DNA of 64,000 nt, from positions 806,001 through 870,000 of the forward strand of contig CANNCO010000001.1 of assembly GCA_947503175.1 (NCBI GenBank). The letters are read 5' to 3'. Below the pieces are notes generated by a model that worked only from the letters and a program-made list of their open reading frames with translations, made no database searches and was not told where the DNA came from. Source of the DNA: an uncultured Paracoccaceae bacterium. Lineage in GTDB: Bacteria; Pseudomonadota; Alphaproteobacteria; Rhodobacterales; Rhodobacteraceae. Position 1 is the first letter of the stretch, and each line of letters starts with the position of its first letter. Made by a program: the position numbers and the translations under genes. Shown in pieces: positions 7,730 to 17,829 of the stretch.

Positions 7730-10177
7730 TTACTGGCGCACCCGTTCTGATTTCGGGTCGTATAGCGGTTTGAGCGAAGCCGTCGCGGCAACCCGTGTGC
7801 CCGATACGTCGATCTCGTAGGACGAGGCCAGAATATCCGCCGCGCTTTCGCCCTTGCAGGGCACGTAGCCCAGTCCGACGGCTGCGCCCAGCGTGTGGCC
7901 GTAATTGCCGGAGCTCAGATATCCGACAATCTCGCCATCCCGGACGATGGGTTCGTTGTGGTAGAGAAGCGGTTCGGGGTCGTTCAGAAGGAACTGGACC
8001 ATGCGCATCTCGGGCCCGGTTTCCTTGCGGCGCAGAACCGCGTCGCGACCGATGAAATCGGGCTTGTCGGTTTTGACGGCGAAGCCCAGCCCTGCGTCGA
8101 TCACATGGTCTTCGGCGGTGATGTCGTGGCCGAAATGGCGAAACGCCTTTTCGATCCGGCAACTGTCCATCATGTGCATGCCGCAGAGTTTCAGGCCCAC
8201 GTCCTGACCGGCCTCCCACAGGGTTTCGAACACGTGGGCGGCCATGTCGCACGAGACGTAAATCTCCCATCCAAGCTCGCCCACATAGGAGACGCGGTGC
8301 AGGCGCGCGAGGCCCATCCCGATTTCGATATCGGTGGCGTGGCCGAAGGGCAGGGCGTCGTTCGACAGGTCTGCCGGACTGACGCGGGCCATCAGATCGC
8401 GCGCCTTTGGACCCATGACGGCAAGAACGCCTTCGCCCGCGGTCACATCCGTTATCACGACGCGGCGGTCCCCCACATGGCGCTGCATCCAGGTCTGGTC
8501 GGCCAGCCGGGTGGCGGCGGGGGTGACGACGAGATATGCGGTTTCCGACAGACGCGTTAAGGTGACATCCGCCTCGATCCCGCCCTTGCGGTTCAGGAAC
8601 TGGGTATAGACGATGCGGCCCGTGGGCACCGAGTAGTTGCCGCCGCCCACATAGTTCATGAAGTCCTCGGCATCCGGGCCTTCGACGCGGATCTTGCCGA
8701 AGGAGGACATGTCGTACATGCCGACGCCTTTGCGAATGGCGGCATGTTCGCGGGCGGCGTTTTCGAACCAGTTCTGGCGCTTCCACGAGTAATGGTATTG
8801 GCGCTCTTGCCCGTCGTCGGCGAACCAGTTCGCCCGCTCCCACCCTGCGATTTCGCCCATGACAGCGCCTTGTTCCAGGAGGTGCGTGTGGAACGGCGTG
8901 CGGCGGATGCCGCGCGCGGTGGCCTTCTGGAGATAGGGAAAGTGGTCCGCGTAAAGCAGGCCCAGCGTTTCCTTGGAGCGTTCGAACAGGTAGTGCTTGT
9001 TGCCCTGAAAGGGCTGCATCCGCGCGATATCCACATCGCCCAGATCGAAGGGCTTGTCGCCGTCCTCCATCCATTGGGCGAGCGCCATGCCCGCGCCGCC
9101 CGCCGACTGGATGCCGATCGAATTGAAGCCGGCGGCGACCCAGACATTATCCATCTCGGGCGCTTGCCCGAGATGATAGGCGTCGTCGGGGGTAAAGCTT
9201 TCCGGGCCGTTGAAGAAGGTGTGGATGCCCGCCTCGGCCAGCATCGGGACACGGTTGCAGGCGGCTTCGAGGATCGGTTCGAAATGGTCGAAATCCTCGG
9301 GCAGTTGGTCGAATTCGAAGCTGTCGGGGATGCCGTCCATGCCCCATGGTTTCGCTTTGGGTTCGAAGGCTCCGAGCAGGATTTTCCCGGCATCTTCCTT
9401 GTAATAGGCGCATTCGTCGGGGACGCGGAGGACCGGCATGGTCGAGAGGCCCGGGATCGCCTCGGTCACGATGTAGAAGTGTTCGCAGGCGTGAAGGGGC
9501 ACGTTGATGCCCGCCATGCGGCCCACGTCGTGGCCCCACATGCCGGCGCAGTTGACGACCATGTCGCAGGCGATGTGGCCGGTCTGGCCATCCTCGGCCT
9601 GCCAGTCGACGCCGGTGATGCGGCGGCCGTCGCGGGCGAATGCGGTGACCTTGATGCCTTCCCTGACGAGGCCGCCGCGCTGGCGGGCGCCCTTGGCCAG
9701 CGCCTGTGCGATATTGGCCGGATCGCCCTGACCGTCAGACGGCAGCCAGACGCCGCCGGTGACGCCGTCGATGTTCAGATGCTCGTAGCGTTCCTTGACT
9801 TCGGCGGGTGTGAGTTCTTCGACGGGGACGCCGAAGGACCGGGCCATGGCGGCGGAGCGGAACAGTTCTTCGCGTCGTTCCTCGGTAAGCGCCGCCGAGA
9901 CCGAGCCACAGCGGCGGAACCCGGTTTCGACACCGGTTTCATCGCCGAGGGAGCCGTACAACTCCTGCGTATACTTCGCGAGTTTGGTCATGTTGGCCGA
10001 AGACCGGAGCTGCCCGATCAGGCCAGCGGCATGCCATGTGGTGCCCGACGAAATCCGCTTGCGCTCCAGAAGCACAACGTCTTTCCAGCCCAGTTTCGTC
10101 AGGTGATAGGCAACCGAACAGCCGATGACGCCGCCGCCGACGATCACAACGCGGGCCTGTTGGGGAAGAGTGCTCAT
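7730..10177 (-). CDS. FAD-dependent dimethylglycine/sarcosine dehydrogenase-like protein (DAO + GcvT domains), copy 1
   Basis: An 815-aa flavoenzyme that should oxidise an N-methyl group and hand the one-carbon unit to tetrahydrofolate. The N-terminal half is a DAO-type oxidoreductase: dinucleotide motif VVIVGGGVIGCSVAYHL (10-26) and TTWHAAGL, whose His49 corresponds to the histidine that binds FAD covalently in dimethylglycine dehydrogenase. From about residue 430 a GcvT-like folate-binding region follows (GVGMYDMSSFGKIRVEGPDAEDF, then GELGWEIYVSCDMA), ending in the GcvT C-terminal barrel. A paralogue occurs at 48950-51364. The exact substrate cannot be read from the sequence. It diverges from the ABC-transporter operon across about 224 bp. 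Confidence 0.85.
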   Translation of the reverse strand: MSTLPQQARVVIVGGGVIGCSVAYHLTKLGWKDVVLLERKRISSGTTWHAAGLIGQLRSSANMTKLAKYTQELYGSLGDETGVETGFRRCGSVSAALTEERREELFRSAAMARSFGVPVEELTPAEVKERYEHLNIDGVTGGVWLPSDGQGDPANIAQALAKGARQRGGLVREGIKVTAFARDGRRITGVDWQAEDGQTGHIACDMVVNCAGMWGHDVGRMAGINVPLHACEHFYIVTEAIPGLSTMPVLRVPDECAYYKEDAGKILLGAFEPKAKPWGMDGIPDSFEFDQLPEDFDHFEPILEAACNRVPMLAEAGIHTFFNGPESFTPDDAYHLGQAPEMDNVWVAAGFNSIGIQSAGGAGMALAQWMEDGDKPFDLGDVDIARMQPFQGNKHYLFERSKETLGLLYADHFPYLQKATARGIRRTPFHTHLLEQGAVMGEIAGWERANWFADDGQERQYHYSWKRQNWFENAAREHAAIRKGVGMYDMSSFGKIRVEGPDAEDFMNYVGGGNYSVPTGRIVYTQFLNRKGGIEADVTLTRLSETAYLVVTPAATRLADQTWMQRHVGDRRVVITDVTAGEGVLAVMGPKARDLMARVSPADLSNDALPFGHATDIEIGMGLARLHRVSYVGELGWEIYVSCDMAAHVFETLWEAGQDVGLKLCGMHMMDSCRIEKAFRHFGHDITAEDHVIDAGLGFAVKTDKPDFIGRDAVLRRKETGPEMRMVQFLLNDPEPLLYHNEPIVRDGEIVGYLSSGNYGHTLGAAVGLGYVPCKGESAADILASSYEIDVSGTRVAATASLKPLYDPKSERVRQ

Positions 10178-10401
10178 CTGGGTGCCTCGCGAAACCGGAA
10201 ATCTGAACGATTGATCTTCCCAGGAACTGGTCTCGTCAAATACTTTCGATGAGTCCAGATTTGAGGGGGTTCCCCTGCGTTAACAATTCTCTGGACAAGC
10301 CTGTCCACCATGCGCAATGGTTAACGGATGGGGGCAGGGGTCGATGAGAAAAGACACACTCCCAAACAGATAAGGCAAATTCAGCCAGGGGAGTACTAAC
10401 C

Positions 10402-11961
10402 ATGTCACGTCATTCTGGTCCCGTCGTTTCGCGCCGGGCGCTTCTTTCCACGGCCGGCGCCGCGGGGGCGGCTGCGGCCCTTGCACCGCGCATGGCGGTA
10501 TCGCAGGACGGGCGCATCCTGCGTGTCCGGTCGTATAGCGACTTGCAGATCATGGACCCGGCCTATCGTTTGTCTGCGCCCGAGGGCGACATCATGCGCG
10601 CGATCTATGCCAGCCTCGCGGTCAACGCGCCGGGCGACGAATGGGCGTGGAAATCGCTGGGCACGACAGTGCTTGAGCAACTGGACGATGTAACCATCGC
10701 CTTCACGCTGCGCGACAATATCGGTTTTACCGACGGGTTCGGCCAGATGACGGCGGAGGATGTGAAGTTCTCGCTTGAGCGGATCGCCAATCCGGAAAAC
10801 GAAAGCCCCTATGCGGGCGACTGGTCGGCGCTGAAAGAGGTCGAGGTCAAGGATACGCTGTCGGGCCTGATCCATCTTAAATCGGCCTTTGCGCCCCTGT
10901 GGACCTCGACCCTTCCGACGGCGTCGAGCGTGATCCTGTCGAAGGCCGCCGTCGAGGCGCAGGGGGGCAAGCTGGGGGCCGAACCGGTGGCGCAATCGGG
11001 CCAGTACCTGTTGACGGAATGGACGCCGAAACAGCGCACCGTCCTGACCCGCAATCCCGACTGGGCCTATGAGCCGGGCGGGTTCGAGGAAATCCATATC
11101 CTTCCGATCGAAGATCCGGCCACGGCCGAGCTTGGGTTCGAGGCGGGTGATCTGGACTATACCTGGACCGCCGTATCTTCGATCGCGCGCCTGCGGGACA
11201 ACCCGCCGGCAGGCGGCATCGTGTCGGAAAAGCCGTCGCTTGCCTATGTCTGGGTGGGGCTGAACAAGGACGTGCCGCCGTTCGACAACCCGAACATCCG
11301 CCGTGCGGTGCAACATGCCATCGACACCGAGACCGTGGTGGATGCGGCTTACTTCGGGGCGGCATCCACGTCGACCGGCATTATCGCGCCGGGCCTGCCG
11401 GGCCACCGGGACGCGCCCCTTTACGGCTACGACCCCGACCGTGCGCGCGAGATTCTGGCGGAGGAGGGTGTTTCGGGTCTGTCAGTGACGCTTGATATCC
11501 TGAATCAGTCCGAGCGTCTGACCGCAGCACAGGTCATTCAGGCGAACCTCGCCGATGTGGGTATCTCCTGTGAGATCAAGCAGAACGACAGCGGCACGTT
11601 CTGGACGCTGGGGTCGAAGGAAGGCGATTACTGGAACAAGCTGCAGATGACGCTGAACCGGTTCTCGATGGAACCGGATCCAAGCTGGGCGACCGCGTGG
11701 TTCATCCCCGAACAGATCGGCGTCTGGAACTGGGAGCGGTTCGACAGTGCCGAGTTCGGGGAGCTTCATGCGCAGGGTATGGTCGAGACCGACCCGGCCA
11801 AGCGCGACGAGATTTACAAGCGCGCCCAAGACATCATGGAGGAAAGCGGATGTTACGTGTTCCTGACCCATGAGGTCACGGGCATCCTGCATCGCGACAC
11901 GGTGGAGGTCGGGCTGAAACCCAATGGCGAGCCCCTGTTCCCGGATTTCAAGCCGGTTTGA
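10402..11961 (+). CDS. ABC transporter, dipeptide/oligopeptide-type substrate-binding protein (family 5)
   Basis: Periplasmic binding protein of 519 aa that captures a peptide-like or other solute for the importer encoded downstream. The N-terminus has a twin-arginine-like export signal (SRRALLSTAGAAGAAAALAPRMAVSQ). The SBP_bac_5 pattern follows: MDPAYRL, TAEDVKFSLERI, then NPDWAYEP, FDNPNIRRAVQHAIDTE and YDPDRAREIL. AGGGGAG sits upstream of the ATG. A strong hairpin lies between this gene and the permease genes, as often seen where the binding protein is made in excess. The ligand is unknown. Confidence 0.9.
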   Translation: MSRHSGPVVSRRALLSTAGAAGAAAALAPRMAVSQDGRILRVRSYSDLQIMDPAYRLSAPEGDIMRAIYASLAVNAPGDEWAWKSLGTTVLEQLDDVTIAFTLRDNIGFTDGFGQMTAEDVKFSLERIANPENESPYAGDWSALKEVEVKDTLSGLIHLKSAFAPLWTSTLPTASSVILSKAAVEAQGGKLGAEPVAQSGQYLLTEWTPKQRTVLTRNPDWAYEPGGFEEIHILPIEDPATAELGFEAGDLDYTWTAVSSIARLRDNPPAGGIVSEKPSLAYVWVGLNKDVPPFDNPNIRRAVQHAIDTETVVDAAYFGAASTSTGIIAPGLPGHRDAPLYGYDPDRAREILAEEGVSGLSVTLDILNQSERLTAAQVIQANLADVGISCEIKQNDSGTFWTLGSKEGDYWNKLQMTLNRFSMEPDPSWATAWFIPEQIGVWNWERFDSAEFGELHAQGMVETDPAKRDEIYKRAQDIMEESGCYVFLTHEVTGILHRDTVEVGLKPNGEPLFPDFKPV

Positions 11962-11972
11962 TGTGATCAGTG

Positions 11973-11994
11973 GGGGCGGCTTCGGGGCCGCCCC
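11973..11994 (+). promoter_or_regulatory. Intercistronic hairpin between binding-protein and permease genes
   Basis: GGGGCGGC (11973-11980) pairs with GCCGCCCC (11987-11994), loop TTCGGG, with no T-run after it. In ABC operons such hairpins usually protect the upstream mRNA from 3' exonucleases or attenuate downstream transcription. Confidence 0.6.
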
Positions 11995-12021
11995 TGTCTC
12001 TCGGGCTGACCGGGTGGGACT

Positions 12022-12966
12022 GTGCTGAACTATGCCATAAAGCGTCTGGGGCTTGCGGTTGTCATCGTCTCGGTGGCGATGACGCTCTTGTTCTCGATGA
12101 TCTATCTGATCCCCGGCGATCCCGCTTCGGTCGCCCTTGGCCCGCGTGCCACGCCCGAGATGGTGGCGGCGCTGCGCGCCCGGATGGGGCTGGATCAGCC
12201 GGTCTGGGTGCAGTTCTGGAACTTCTATTCGGGCGCGTGGACCGGCGATCTGGGGATCGAGGTTCTGTCGAACCGTCCGGTTCTGACAGTCGTGATGGAG
12301 CAGTTGCCCTTTACGCTGGCGCTGATCGCGGGCGGGATCACGTGGTCCGTCGCGCTGGGCATTCCCCTGGGTTGCATGGCCGCTGTCCGGCGCGGCAGCT
12401 TTGCCGACCGGCTGGTGGGCGTTCTGTCGGTGGCGGTCATCGCCGTGCCGTCCTTCGTCGTGGCGATCTATGCGCTGCTGATCTTTGCCGTCGCGTTGCA
12501 GTGGCTGCCTGCAATCGGGGCCGGCGAGCCGGGTGATCTGGGCGACCAGCTGACCCATCTGATCCTGCCGTCGCTGGCGGTGGGGCTGGGCTGGGTCGGC
12601 TATATCGCGCGGATGGTGCGCGCGTCGATGCTGGAGGTGCTGGAGGCGAGCCATATCCGGACCGCGCGGGCCTTTGGCCTGCCGGAGCGGCAGATCACCT
12701 ATCGCTATGCGCTTTCCATCGCGATCCTGCCGACCGTGACGCTTCTGGGTATCGGGATCGGCCAGATGCTGTCTTCGGCCGTCTTTGCCGAGATCGTCTT
12801 TGCCCGACCCGGTATCGGCAAGCTGGTCTATGACGCGATCCTCACCCGGAACTATCCGCTGGTCACGGGTGCTGTGCTGGTGACGACCGTTCTTTTCGTG
12901 GTGATCAACGTGATTGCCGATCTGATCATAGGAGCATTGGACCCTCGTGTCAGAAGCGGTTTCTGA
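12022..12966 (+). CDS. ABC transporter permease, DppB/OppB type
   Basis: A 314-aa inner-membrane permease with about six membrane segments, starting with LNYAIKRLGLAVVIVSVAMTLLFSMIYLIPGDPA. It carries the DppB-type segment IARMVRASMLEVLEASHIRTARAFGLPERQITYRYALSIAILP, the EAA loop that contacts the ATPases, and FARPGIGKLVYDAI near the C terminus. The start codon is GTG. It overlaps the next permease gene by 20 nt, so translation is coupled. Confidence 0.9.
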   Translation: MLNYAIKRLGLAVVIVSVAMTLLFSMIYLIPGDPASVALGPRATPEMVAALRARMGLDQPVWVQFWNFYSGAWTGDLGIEVLSNRPVLTVVMEQLPFTLALIAGGITWSVALGIPLGCMAAVRRGSFADRLVGVLSVAVIAVPSFVVAIYALLIFAVALQWLPAIGAGEPGDLGDQLTHLILPSLAVGLGWVGYIARMVRASMLEVLEASHIRTARAFGLPERQITYRYALSIAILPTVTLLGIGIGQMLSSAVFAEIVFARPGIGKLVYDAILTRNYPLVTGAVLVTTVLFVVINVIADLIIGALDPRVRSGF

Positions 12967-13825
12967 ACCTCCCGCCGAGGTGGGCACGTTTCGCCGGACG
13001 ATGCGGCGGCTTCTGCGTGAGCCGCTGGGTGTTTTCGGGCTGAGCCTTGTGATCCTCGTGGTGGGGGCTGCTGTGTTCGCCGATCTTCTGGCCAGTGCAG
13101 AACCGTCGCGCATTTCGCCGCGCGACCGGTTCCTGCCGCCCTCGGCCGATCACCTGATGGGCACAGACCAGTTGGGGCGCGACCTGTTCGCGCGGGTTCT
13201 TCATGGCGGGCGGATCGCGCTTCTGGTGGCGGTCGGCTCGACGGTGGTGTCGCTTCTGATCGGGATCGTTCTGGGGCTGATTGCGGGGTACGGGCCACGG
13301 TGGCTGGACAATATCCTGATCCTTGTCTTCGACGCCTTGAAGAGCTTTCCGACGGTGATGCTCGCGCTGGCGCTGGTGACGCTGTTCGGGCCGTCCCTGA
13401 CGGCGGTCGTCGTGGTGGTGATCCTTGTGAATGTGCCGGGCTATGCGCGGATCATCCGGACCCAGACGATTGCGCTCAAATCGTCGGAATATGTCACCGC
13501 GGCACAGTCGATGGGGGCCAGCCCGGCGCGGATCCTGCGGGTGCATGTCCTGCCGAACGTGGTGGGGCCGATTGTCATTCTGGCCTCGATGGATATTCCG
13601 GTGGTGATCGCCATCGAGGCGGGGATGAGTTTTCTGGGTCTTGGCGTGCGACCGCCCACGCCAAGCTGGGGCGCGATCCTGAATGACGGGTTCGCGAATA
13701 TCCGCGAAAGCGCGTGGATCGTGATCGCCGGCGGTGTGCCGATCATCCTGACGACGCTTGGGTTCACCTTTCTGGGCGAGACGTTGCGCGATGTGTTCGA
13801 TCCACGGCTGAAGGGGCGGGGATGA
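12947..13825 (+). CDS. ABC transporter permease, DppC/OppC type
   Basis: A 292-aa inner-membrane permease that pairs with the DppB-type subunit to form the channel. It has the family's N-terminal region and the signature DHLMGTDQLGRDLFARVLHGGRIALLVA. The EAA loop is ALKSSEYVTAAQSMGASPARILRVHVLPN, followed by EAGMSFLGLGVRPPTPSWG. The start is GTG inside the end of the preceding gene. Its stop overlaps the next gene's start (ATGA). Confidence 0.9.
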   Translation: MSEAVSEPPAEVGTFRRTMRRLLREPLGVFGLSLVILVVGAAVFADLLASAEPSRISPRDRFLPPSADHLMGTDQLGRDLFARVLHGGRIALLVAVGSTVVSLLIGIVLGLIAGYGPRWLDNILILVFDALKSFPTVMLALALVTLFGPSLTAVVVVVILVNVPGYARIIRTQTIALKSSEYVTAAQSMGASPARILRVHVLPNVVGPIVILASMDIPVVIAIEAGMSFLGLGVRPPTPSWGAILNDGFANIRESAWIVIAGGVPIILTTLGFTFLGETLRDVFDPRLKGRG

Positions 13826-14808
13826 CGGTTCTGGCGGTCAGCGGCCTGTCGGTCGAGTTCACCACCGAGGGCGGCACGCTTCAGGCGCTGCGCGACGTGA
13901 GTTTCGAGGTGCCGGAGCGTAAGATCGTGGGGGTCGTGGGCGAATCCGGGTGCGGCAAGTCCACGCTGATCAACGCGATCCTCGGGCTTCTGGCCGATAA
14001 CGGCCATGTGTCGGCGGGCGAGATCCTGTTCGAGGGGGCGCAGGAACTGACAACGCTTGATCCGACCTCGATGCGGGCCTTGCGGGGCGAGCGGATTTCG
14101 ACCGTGTTTCAGGACCCCATGGGGGCCTTGAACCCGGTTCTGTCGGTGGGCCGGCAGATGGTGAATGTCCAGTACCGGTCGGGGCGCAGCAAGGCCGAGA
14201 AAACGGCCCGCGCCGTCGAGATGCTGCAAAAGGTCCGCATCCCCGATGCGGAAAAGGCGGTGAACCGGTATCCGCACGAGTTCTCGGGCGGCATGAAGCA
14301 GCGGATCGCCATTGCCATGGCGCTGATGATGGAGCCTGCGCTGTTGATCGCCGATGAGCCGACCACGGCGCTGGATGCGACGCTGGAAGTGGCGACCATC
14401 GAGCTGTTGAAGGAGTTGCAGGAGGAGATCGGATGTTCCGTGCTGTTCATCTCGCACCACCTGGGCGTGATTGCCGAACTCTGTGACGAAGTGATCGTGA
14501 TGTATGCGGGCGAGGTCGTCGAACGCGGCGATGTGCGCGATATCTTCAACGATCCGCGCCACCCCTATGCGCATCGGCTGCTCGATTGTGATCCGGCCCG
14601 GCAGAAGGGGCTTGTGCGGCACCTGCCCACGATCCCGGGTGAAATCCCGGACCTCCGCGCGCGACCCGAGGGATGCATTTTCCGGCCCCGCTGCCACCGG
14701 GCCGAGGCGCGCTGTACCGAGACACCGCCGGAAATCGTCGTTTCGCCCGGCCACATGGCGCGCTGCTGGGTCGCCGAAGTGCCGGAAAGGGCGGAGGCCG
14801 CCCGATGA
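13822..14808 (+). CDS. ABC transporter ATP-binding protein, DppD/OppD type
   Basis: A 328-aa cytoplasmic ATPase. Walker A is GESGCGKST, the Q-loop is FQDPMGALNPVLS, the ABC signature is FSGGMKQR and Walker B is LLIADEPTTALD, with the H-loop in FISHHLGV. The C-terminal peptide-transporter extension with a cysteine cluster (GCIFRPRCHRAEARC), which holds an iron-sulfur cluster in some relatives, is present. It overlaps its neighbours by 4 nt on each side, showing tight translational coupling. The start is the ATG at the DppC stop; longer upstream reading in this frame is DppC sequence read out of frame. Confidence 0.92.
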   Translation: MTVLAVSGLSVEFTTEGGTLQALRDVSFEVPERKIVGVVGESGCGKSTLINAILGLLADNGHVSAGEILFEGAQELTTLDPTSMRALRGERISTVFQDPMGALNPVLSVGRQMVNVQYRSGRSKAEKTARAVEMLQKVRIPDAEKAVNRYPHEFSGGMKQRIAIAMALMMEPALLIADEPTTALDATLEVATIELLKELQEEIGCSVLFISHHLGVIAELCDEVIVMYAGEVVERGDVRDIFNDPRHPYAHRLLDCDPARQKGLVRHLPTIPGEIPDLRARPEGCIFRPRCHRAEARCTETPPEIVVSPGHMARCWVAEVPERAEAAR

Positions 14809-15809
14809 CCGAGATTGTCCTGACCGTCGAGGATGTGGAGGTGACATTTCCCACGGGTACGCTGATCGACGGGCTGCGCGGACGGCCCCGGTCGATCAAG
14901 GGCGTGGCGGGGGTCAGCTTTTCGGTGGCGCGGGGCGAGACATTTGCGCTGGTCGGCGAAAGCGGGTCGGGCAAGACGACGCTGGCGCGGGCGATCAACG
15001 GGTTGCAGCCGGTATCGGCGGGTCACATCGAATTCGAGGGCAAGGCCGTCGAAGGACAGGACCGGGCGGGGCTGAAGGCCATGCGGCGGCGCATGTCGAT
15101 GATGTTTCAGGATCCCGTAGGGTCCCTATCGCCGCGCCTGAATGTGGGCCAGTTGATTGCCGAACCGTTCCGCATTCACGGGGTGGAGGGGCGTGATCTG
15201 CGGGGCGAGGTCGTGCGGCTTCTGAACCTCGTGGGCCTGTCGAATGATTTCGCCGAACGCTATCCCCACCAGCTTTCGGGCGGGCAGGCGCGGCGGGTGG
15301 GCGTTGCGCGGTCCATTGCGCTGGACCCGACGCTGATCATCGCTGACGAGCCGACCGCGGGGCTGGACGTGTCGGTGCAGGGTGAGGTTCTGAACCTTCT
15401 GAACGACCTGCGCGAACGGCTGGGCCTGTCGATGGTGATCATCACCCATAACCTGCATGTGGTCCATCATGTGGCTGACAGGGTGGCGGTGATGTATCTG
15501 GGCCGGTTCGTCGAGACGGGACCGACGGGTGAGGTGTTCCGCGATCCAAGGCATCCTTATACTGCGGCGCTTTTGTCGGCGAACCCCGAGCCCGATCCGG
15601 ACAAGGCCCATGACCGGATTTCGCTGCCCGCCGAGGTGCCGTCGCTTCTGAACCGCCCGCCGGGATGCGAGTTTCACACCCGATGCCCCTGGGCGCGGGA
15701 GGATTGCCGGACCCGCGTGCCCCGACCCGAACCCTTGGGCAATCGCATGATCTCGTGCCACTACCCTTTGGAGGCTGGTGCGAAACCCCCCGAAAGGACG
15801 CCCGCATGA
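14805..15809 (+). CDS. ABC transporter ATP-binding protein, DppF/OppF type
   Basis: The second ATPase of the importer, 334 aa. It has Walker A GESGSGKTT, Q-loop FQDPVGSLSPRL, signature LSGGQARRVG and Walker B LIIADEPTAGLD. The peptide-transporter C-terminal block is GCEFHTRCPWAREDC. The signature reads LSGGQARR, close to the usual LSGGQ-RI form. It overlaps the gene before it by 4 nt and the hydrolase gene after it by 4 nt (ATGA), so the hydrolases belong to the same operon. Confidence 0.92.
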   Translation: MTEIVLTVEDVEVTFPTGTLIDGLRGRPRSIKGVAGVSFSVARGETFALVGESGSGKTTLARAINGLQPVSAGHIEFEGKAVEGQDRAGLKAMRRRMSMMFQDPVGSLSPRLNVGQLIAEPFRIHGVEGRDLRGEVVRLLNLVGLSNDFAERYPHQLSGGQARRVGVARSIALDPTLIIADEPTAGLDVSVQGEVLNLLNDLRERLGLSMVIITHNLHVVHHVADRVAVMYLGRFVETGPTGEVFRDPRHPYTAALLSANPEPDPDKAHDRISLPAEVPSLLNRPPGCEFHTRCPWAREDCRTRVPRPEPLGNRMISCHYPLEAGAKPPERTPA

Positions 15810-17818
15810 CAGGCATCACAGTACATGAAACCGTCTGGATCCCGATGCCCGACGGGGTGAAACTGGCCGCGCGCATCTGGATCCCGGAAGGGGCGGAGGA
15901 CGCACCGCTGCCCGCGATCCTTGAATACATCCCCTATCGCCGCCGCGACCGGACGCGGATGCGCGACGAAAGCATGCATCCGCGCTTTGCCGAGGCGGGC
16001 TATGTCGCGATCCGTGTGGATATGCGCGGTTCTGGCGACAGCGAGGGCCTGATGCTGGACGAGTATTCCGATCAGGAAACCCAGGATGGTGTCGATGTAA
16101 TCGCGTGGATCGCGGCGCAGACATGGTGCGACGGCAATGTGGGCATGTTCGGGAAGTCCTGGGGGGCCTACAATTCGTTTCAGGTGGCCGCGAAACGCCC
16201 GCCTGCGCTCAAAGCCATAGCCCCCGTGATGGGCACCGACGACCGCTGGCTGGAGGATATCCATTTCTACGGCGGGGTTCTGGCCAACGACAATTTCTGG
16301 TGGGGCTCGATCATGCAGCTCTACAACGCGATGCCGCCCGACCCGCAGATCGTGGGCGTAGACCGCTGGCGTGAGATGTGGCGCGCGCGGCTCGACAACA
16401 TGACGTTCTGGCCCGCGCAATGGCTGGAGCACCAGACCCGGGACGGGATGTGGAACCGCGGCTCGATCTCGGTGAATTACGACGATGTGCAGGTGCCGGT
16501 CTATTTCTTCGGCGGCTGGGCCGATCTGTTTCGCGACACGCCGTTCCGGATCGCGCGGCATCTGAAGGAGCCGTGCAAGGTGCTGATGGGGCCATGGGCG
16601 CATCTTTACCCGCATGAGGGGGTGCCGGGACCGAAGATGGATTTCCTCGATGAGGTGATCCGCTGGTGGGACCACTGGCTGAAGGGGGTCGATACGGGGC
16701 TGATGGATGAGCCGCCCCTACGGTTCTACCTGCAGGACAGCGCGCCGCCTTTGGGGTTTCATAAGGAACGGTCCGGGACGTGGGTGGAAGAGGCGCGGTG
16801 GCCGTCGCCCAATGTGGCCGAGCGCAAGCTTTGGCTAAATGCGGGCGGGCTTGATCCGGCATCCGATGCCGCAGGCGCGCCGATGTCGGTCTGTTCGCCT
16901 GCGAGTTTCGGGAATGCGTCGGGCGATATGTGCTCTTTCGCGATCCCCGGGGATCTGCCGGCCGATTGCCGGATTGATGCCGGGGGTGCGCTGTCGTTCA
17001 GAACGGCTCCACTGGAAACGGCGACCGATATTCTGGGCCAGCCTTCGGTGAGTTTGGAGGTGTCGGCGGATCGTCTGCAGGGCTTTGTGGTGGCGCTTCT
17101 GGCCGATGAAGCGCCGGATGGGGCGCAGACGTTGATCACTCGGGGTTTTGCTAATCTCATGCACCGGCACGGGCCTGACGCGCCGGTGCCCGTTGTGCCG
17201 GGGGAGGTGATGAAGATCACCGTTCCGTTGCACGGGATCGGTTATCGCGTCGCGGCGGGGCACCGGCTGGTCGTGCAGATCGCCACGACGTATTGGCCGC
17301 TTCTGTGGTCGGCGCCCGAGCCTTTGACGATCACGATGGCGCCCGGTGCTTCCTCCCTGTCCCTGCCGCTGCGGCGGGTGACGCATGATCCGGCACCCCG
17401 AGAGTTCCCCATGCCGCCGAAGTCCGCGGCGCGGCCTGTAACGAAGCTGGCCGATGGCGTGCTGGAGCGGGGGTTCGTGACCGATACGACCACCGGGACG
17501 ACGACGCACCGGGTCTATGTCGTGGGCGGCGTGTTCGGACCCATTGGCAGGCTGAAGCTGGACGAGACCGGGACCGAGATGGGCGATATCTCGGAACGGC
17601 TGTATTCCATCGGTGCCGATCCCTTGAGTGCGCGGGCGACGATGGAGCAGACGGCGACGTTCAATCGCGAGGACTGGAACATCCGGATCGAAACGTGGTC
17701 GGACATGACGGCGACCGAGACCGAGTTTCACCTGACCGCCCATGTGGAGTGCTATGACGGCGAGGAGCAGTTTCACCGCGCCGAATGGACCCAAAAAATC
17801 CCCCGAAACGGCATGTAA
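15806..17818 (+). CDS. CocE/NonD family hydrolase (S15-type), copy 1
   Basis: A 670-aa alpha/beta hydrolase related to cocaine esterase, glutaryl-7-ACA acylase and X-Pro dipeptidyl peptidase. Domain order: hydrolase core with AGYVAIRVDMRGSGDSEG and the nucleophile elbow GMFGKSWGAYNS; an insertion rich in helices; the acid in FFGGWADLF; the catalytic histidine in GPWAHLYPHEG; then the C-terminal jelly roll (TATDILGQPSVSLEVSA...) and an extra C-terminal beta domain. There is no signal peptide. It overlaps the ABC ATPase gene by 4 nt, so it probably hydrolyses an ester or amide imported by that transporter. The substrate cannot be inferred further. Confidence 0.87.
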   Translation: MTGITVHETVWIPMPDGVKLAARIWIPEGAEDAPLPAILEYIPYRRRDRTRMRDESMHPRFAEAGYVAIRVDMRGSGDSEGLMLDEYSDQETQDGVDVIAWIAAQTWCDGNVGMFGKSWGAYNSFQVAAKRPPALKAIAPVMGTDDRWLEDIHFYGGVLANDNFWWGSIMQLYNAMPPDPQIVGVDRWREMWRARLDNMTFWPAQWLEHQTRDGMWNRGSISVNYDDVQVPVYFFGGWADLFRDTPFRIARHLKEPCKVLMGPWAHLYPHEGVPGPKMDFLDEVIRWWDHWLKGVDTGLMDEPPLRFYLQDSAPPLGFHKERSGTWVEEARWPSPNVAERKLWLNAGGLDPASDAAGAPMSVCSPASFGNASGDMCSFAIPGDLPADCRIDAGGALSFRTAPLETATDILGQPSVSLEVSADRLQGFVVALLADEAPDGAQTLITRGFANLMHRHGPDAPVPVVPGEVMKITVPLHGIGYRVAAGHRLVVQIATTYWPLLWSAPEPLTITMAPGASSLSLPLRRVTHDPAPREFPMPPKSAARPVTKLADGVLERGFVTDTTTGTTTHRVYVVGGVFGPIGRLKLDETGTEMGDISERLYSIGADPLSARATMEQTATFNREDWNIRIETWSDMTATETEFHLTAHVECYDGEEQFHRAEWTQKIPRNGM

Positions 17819-17829
17819 GGACCCTGCCC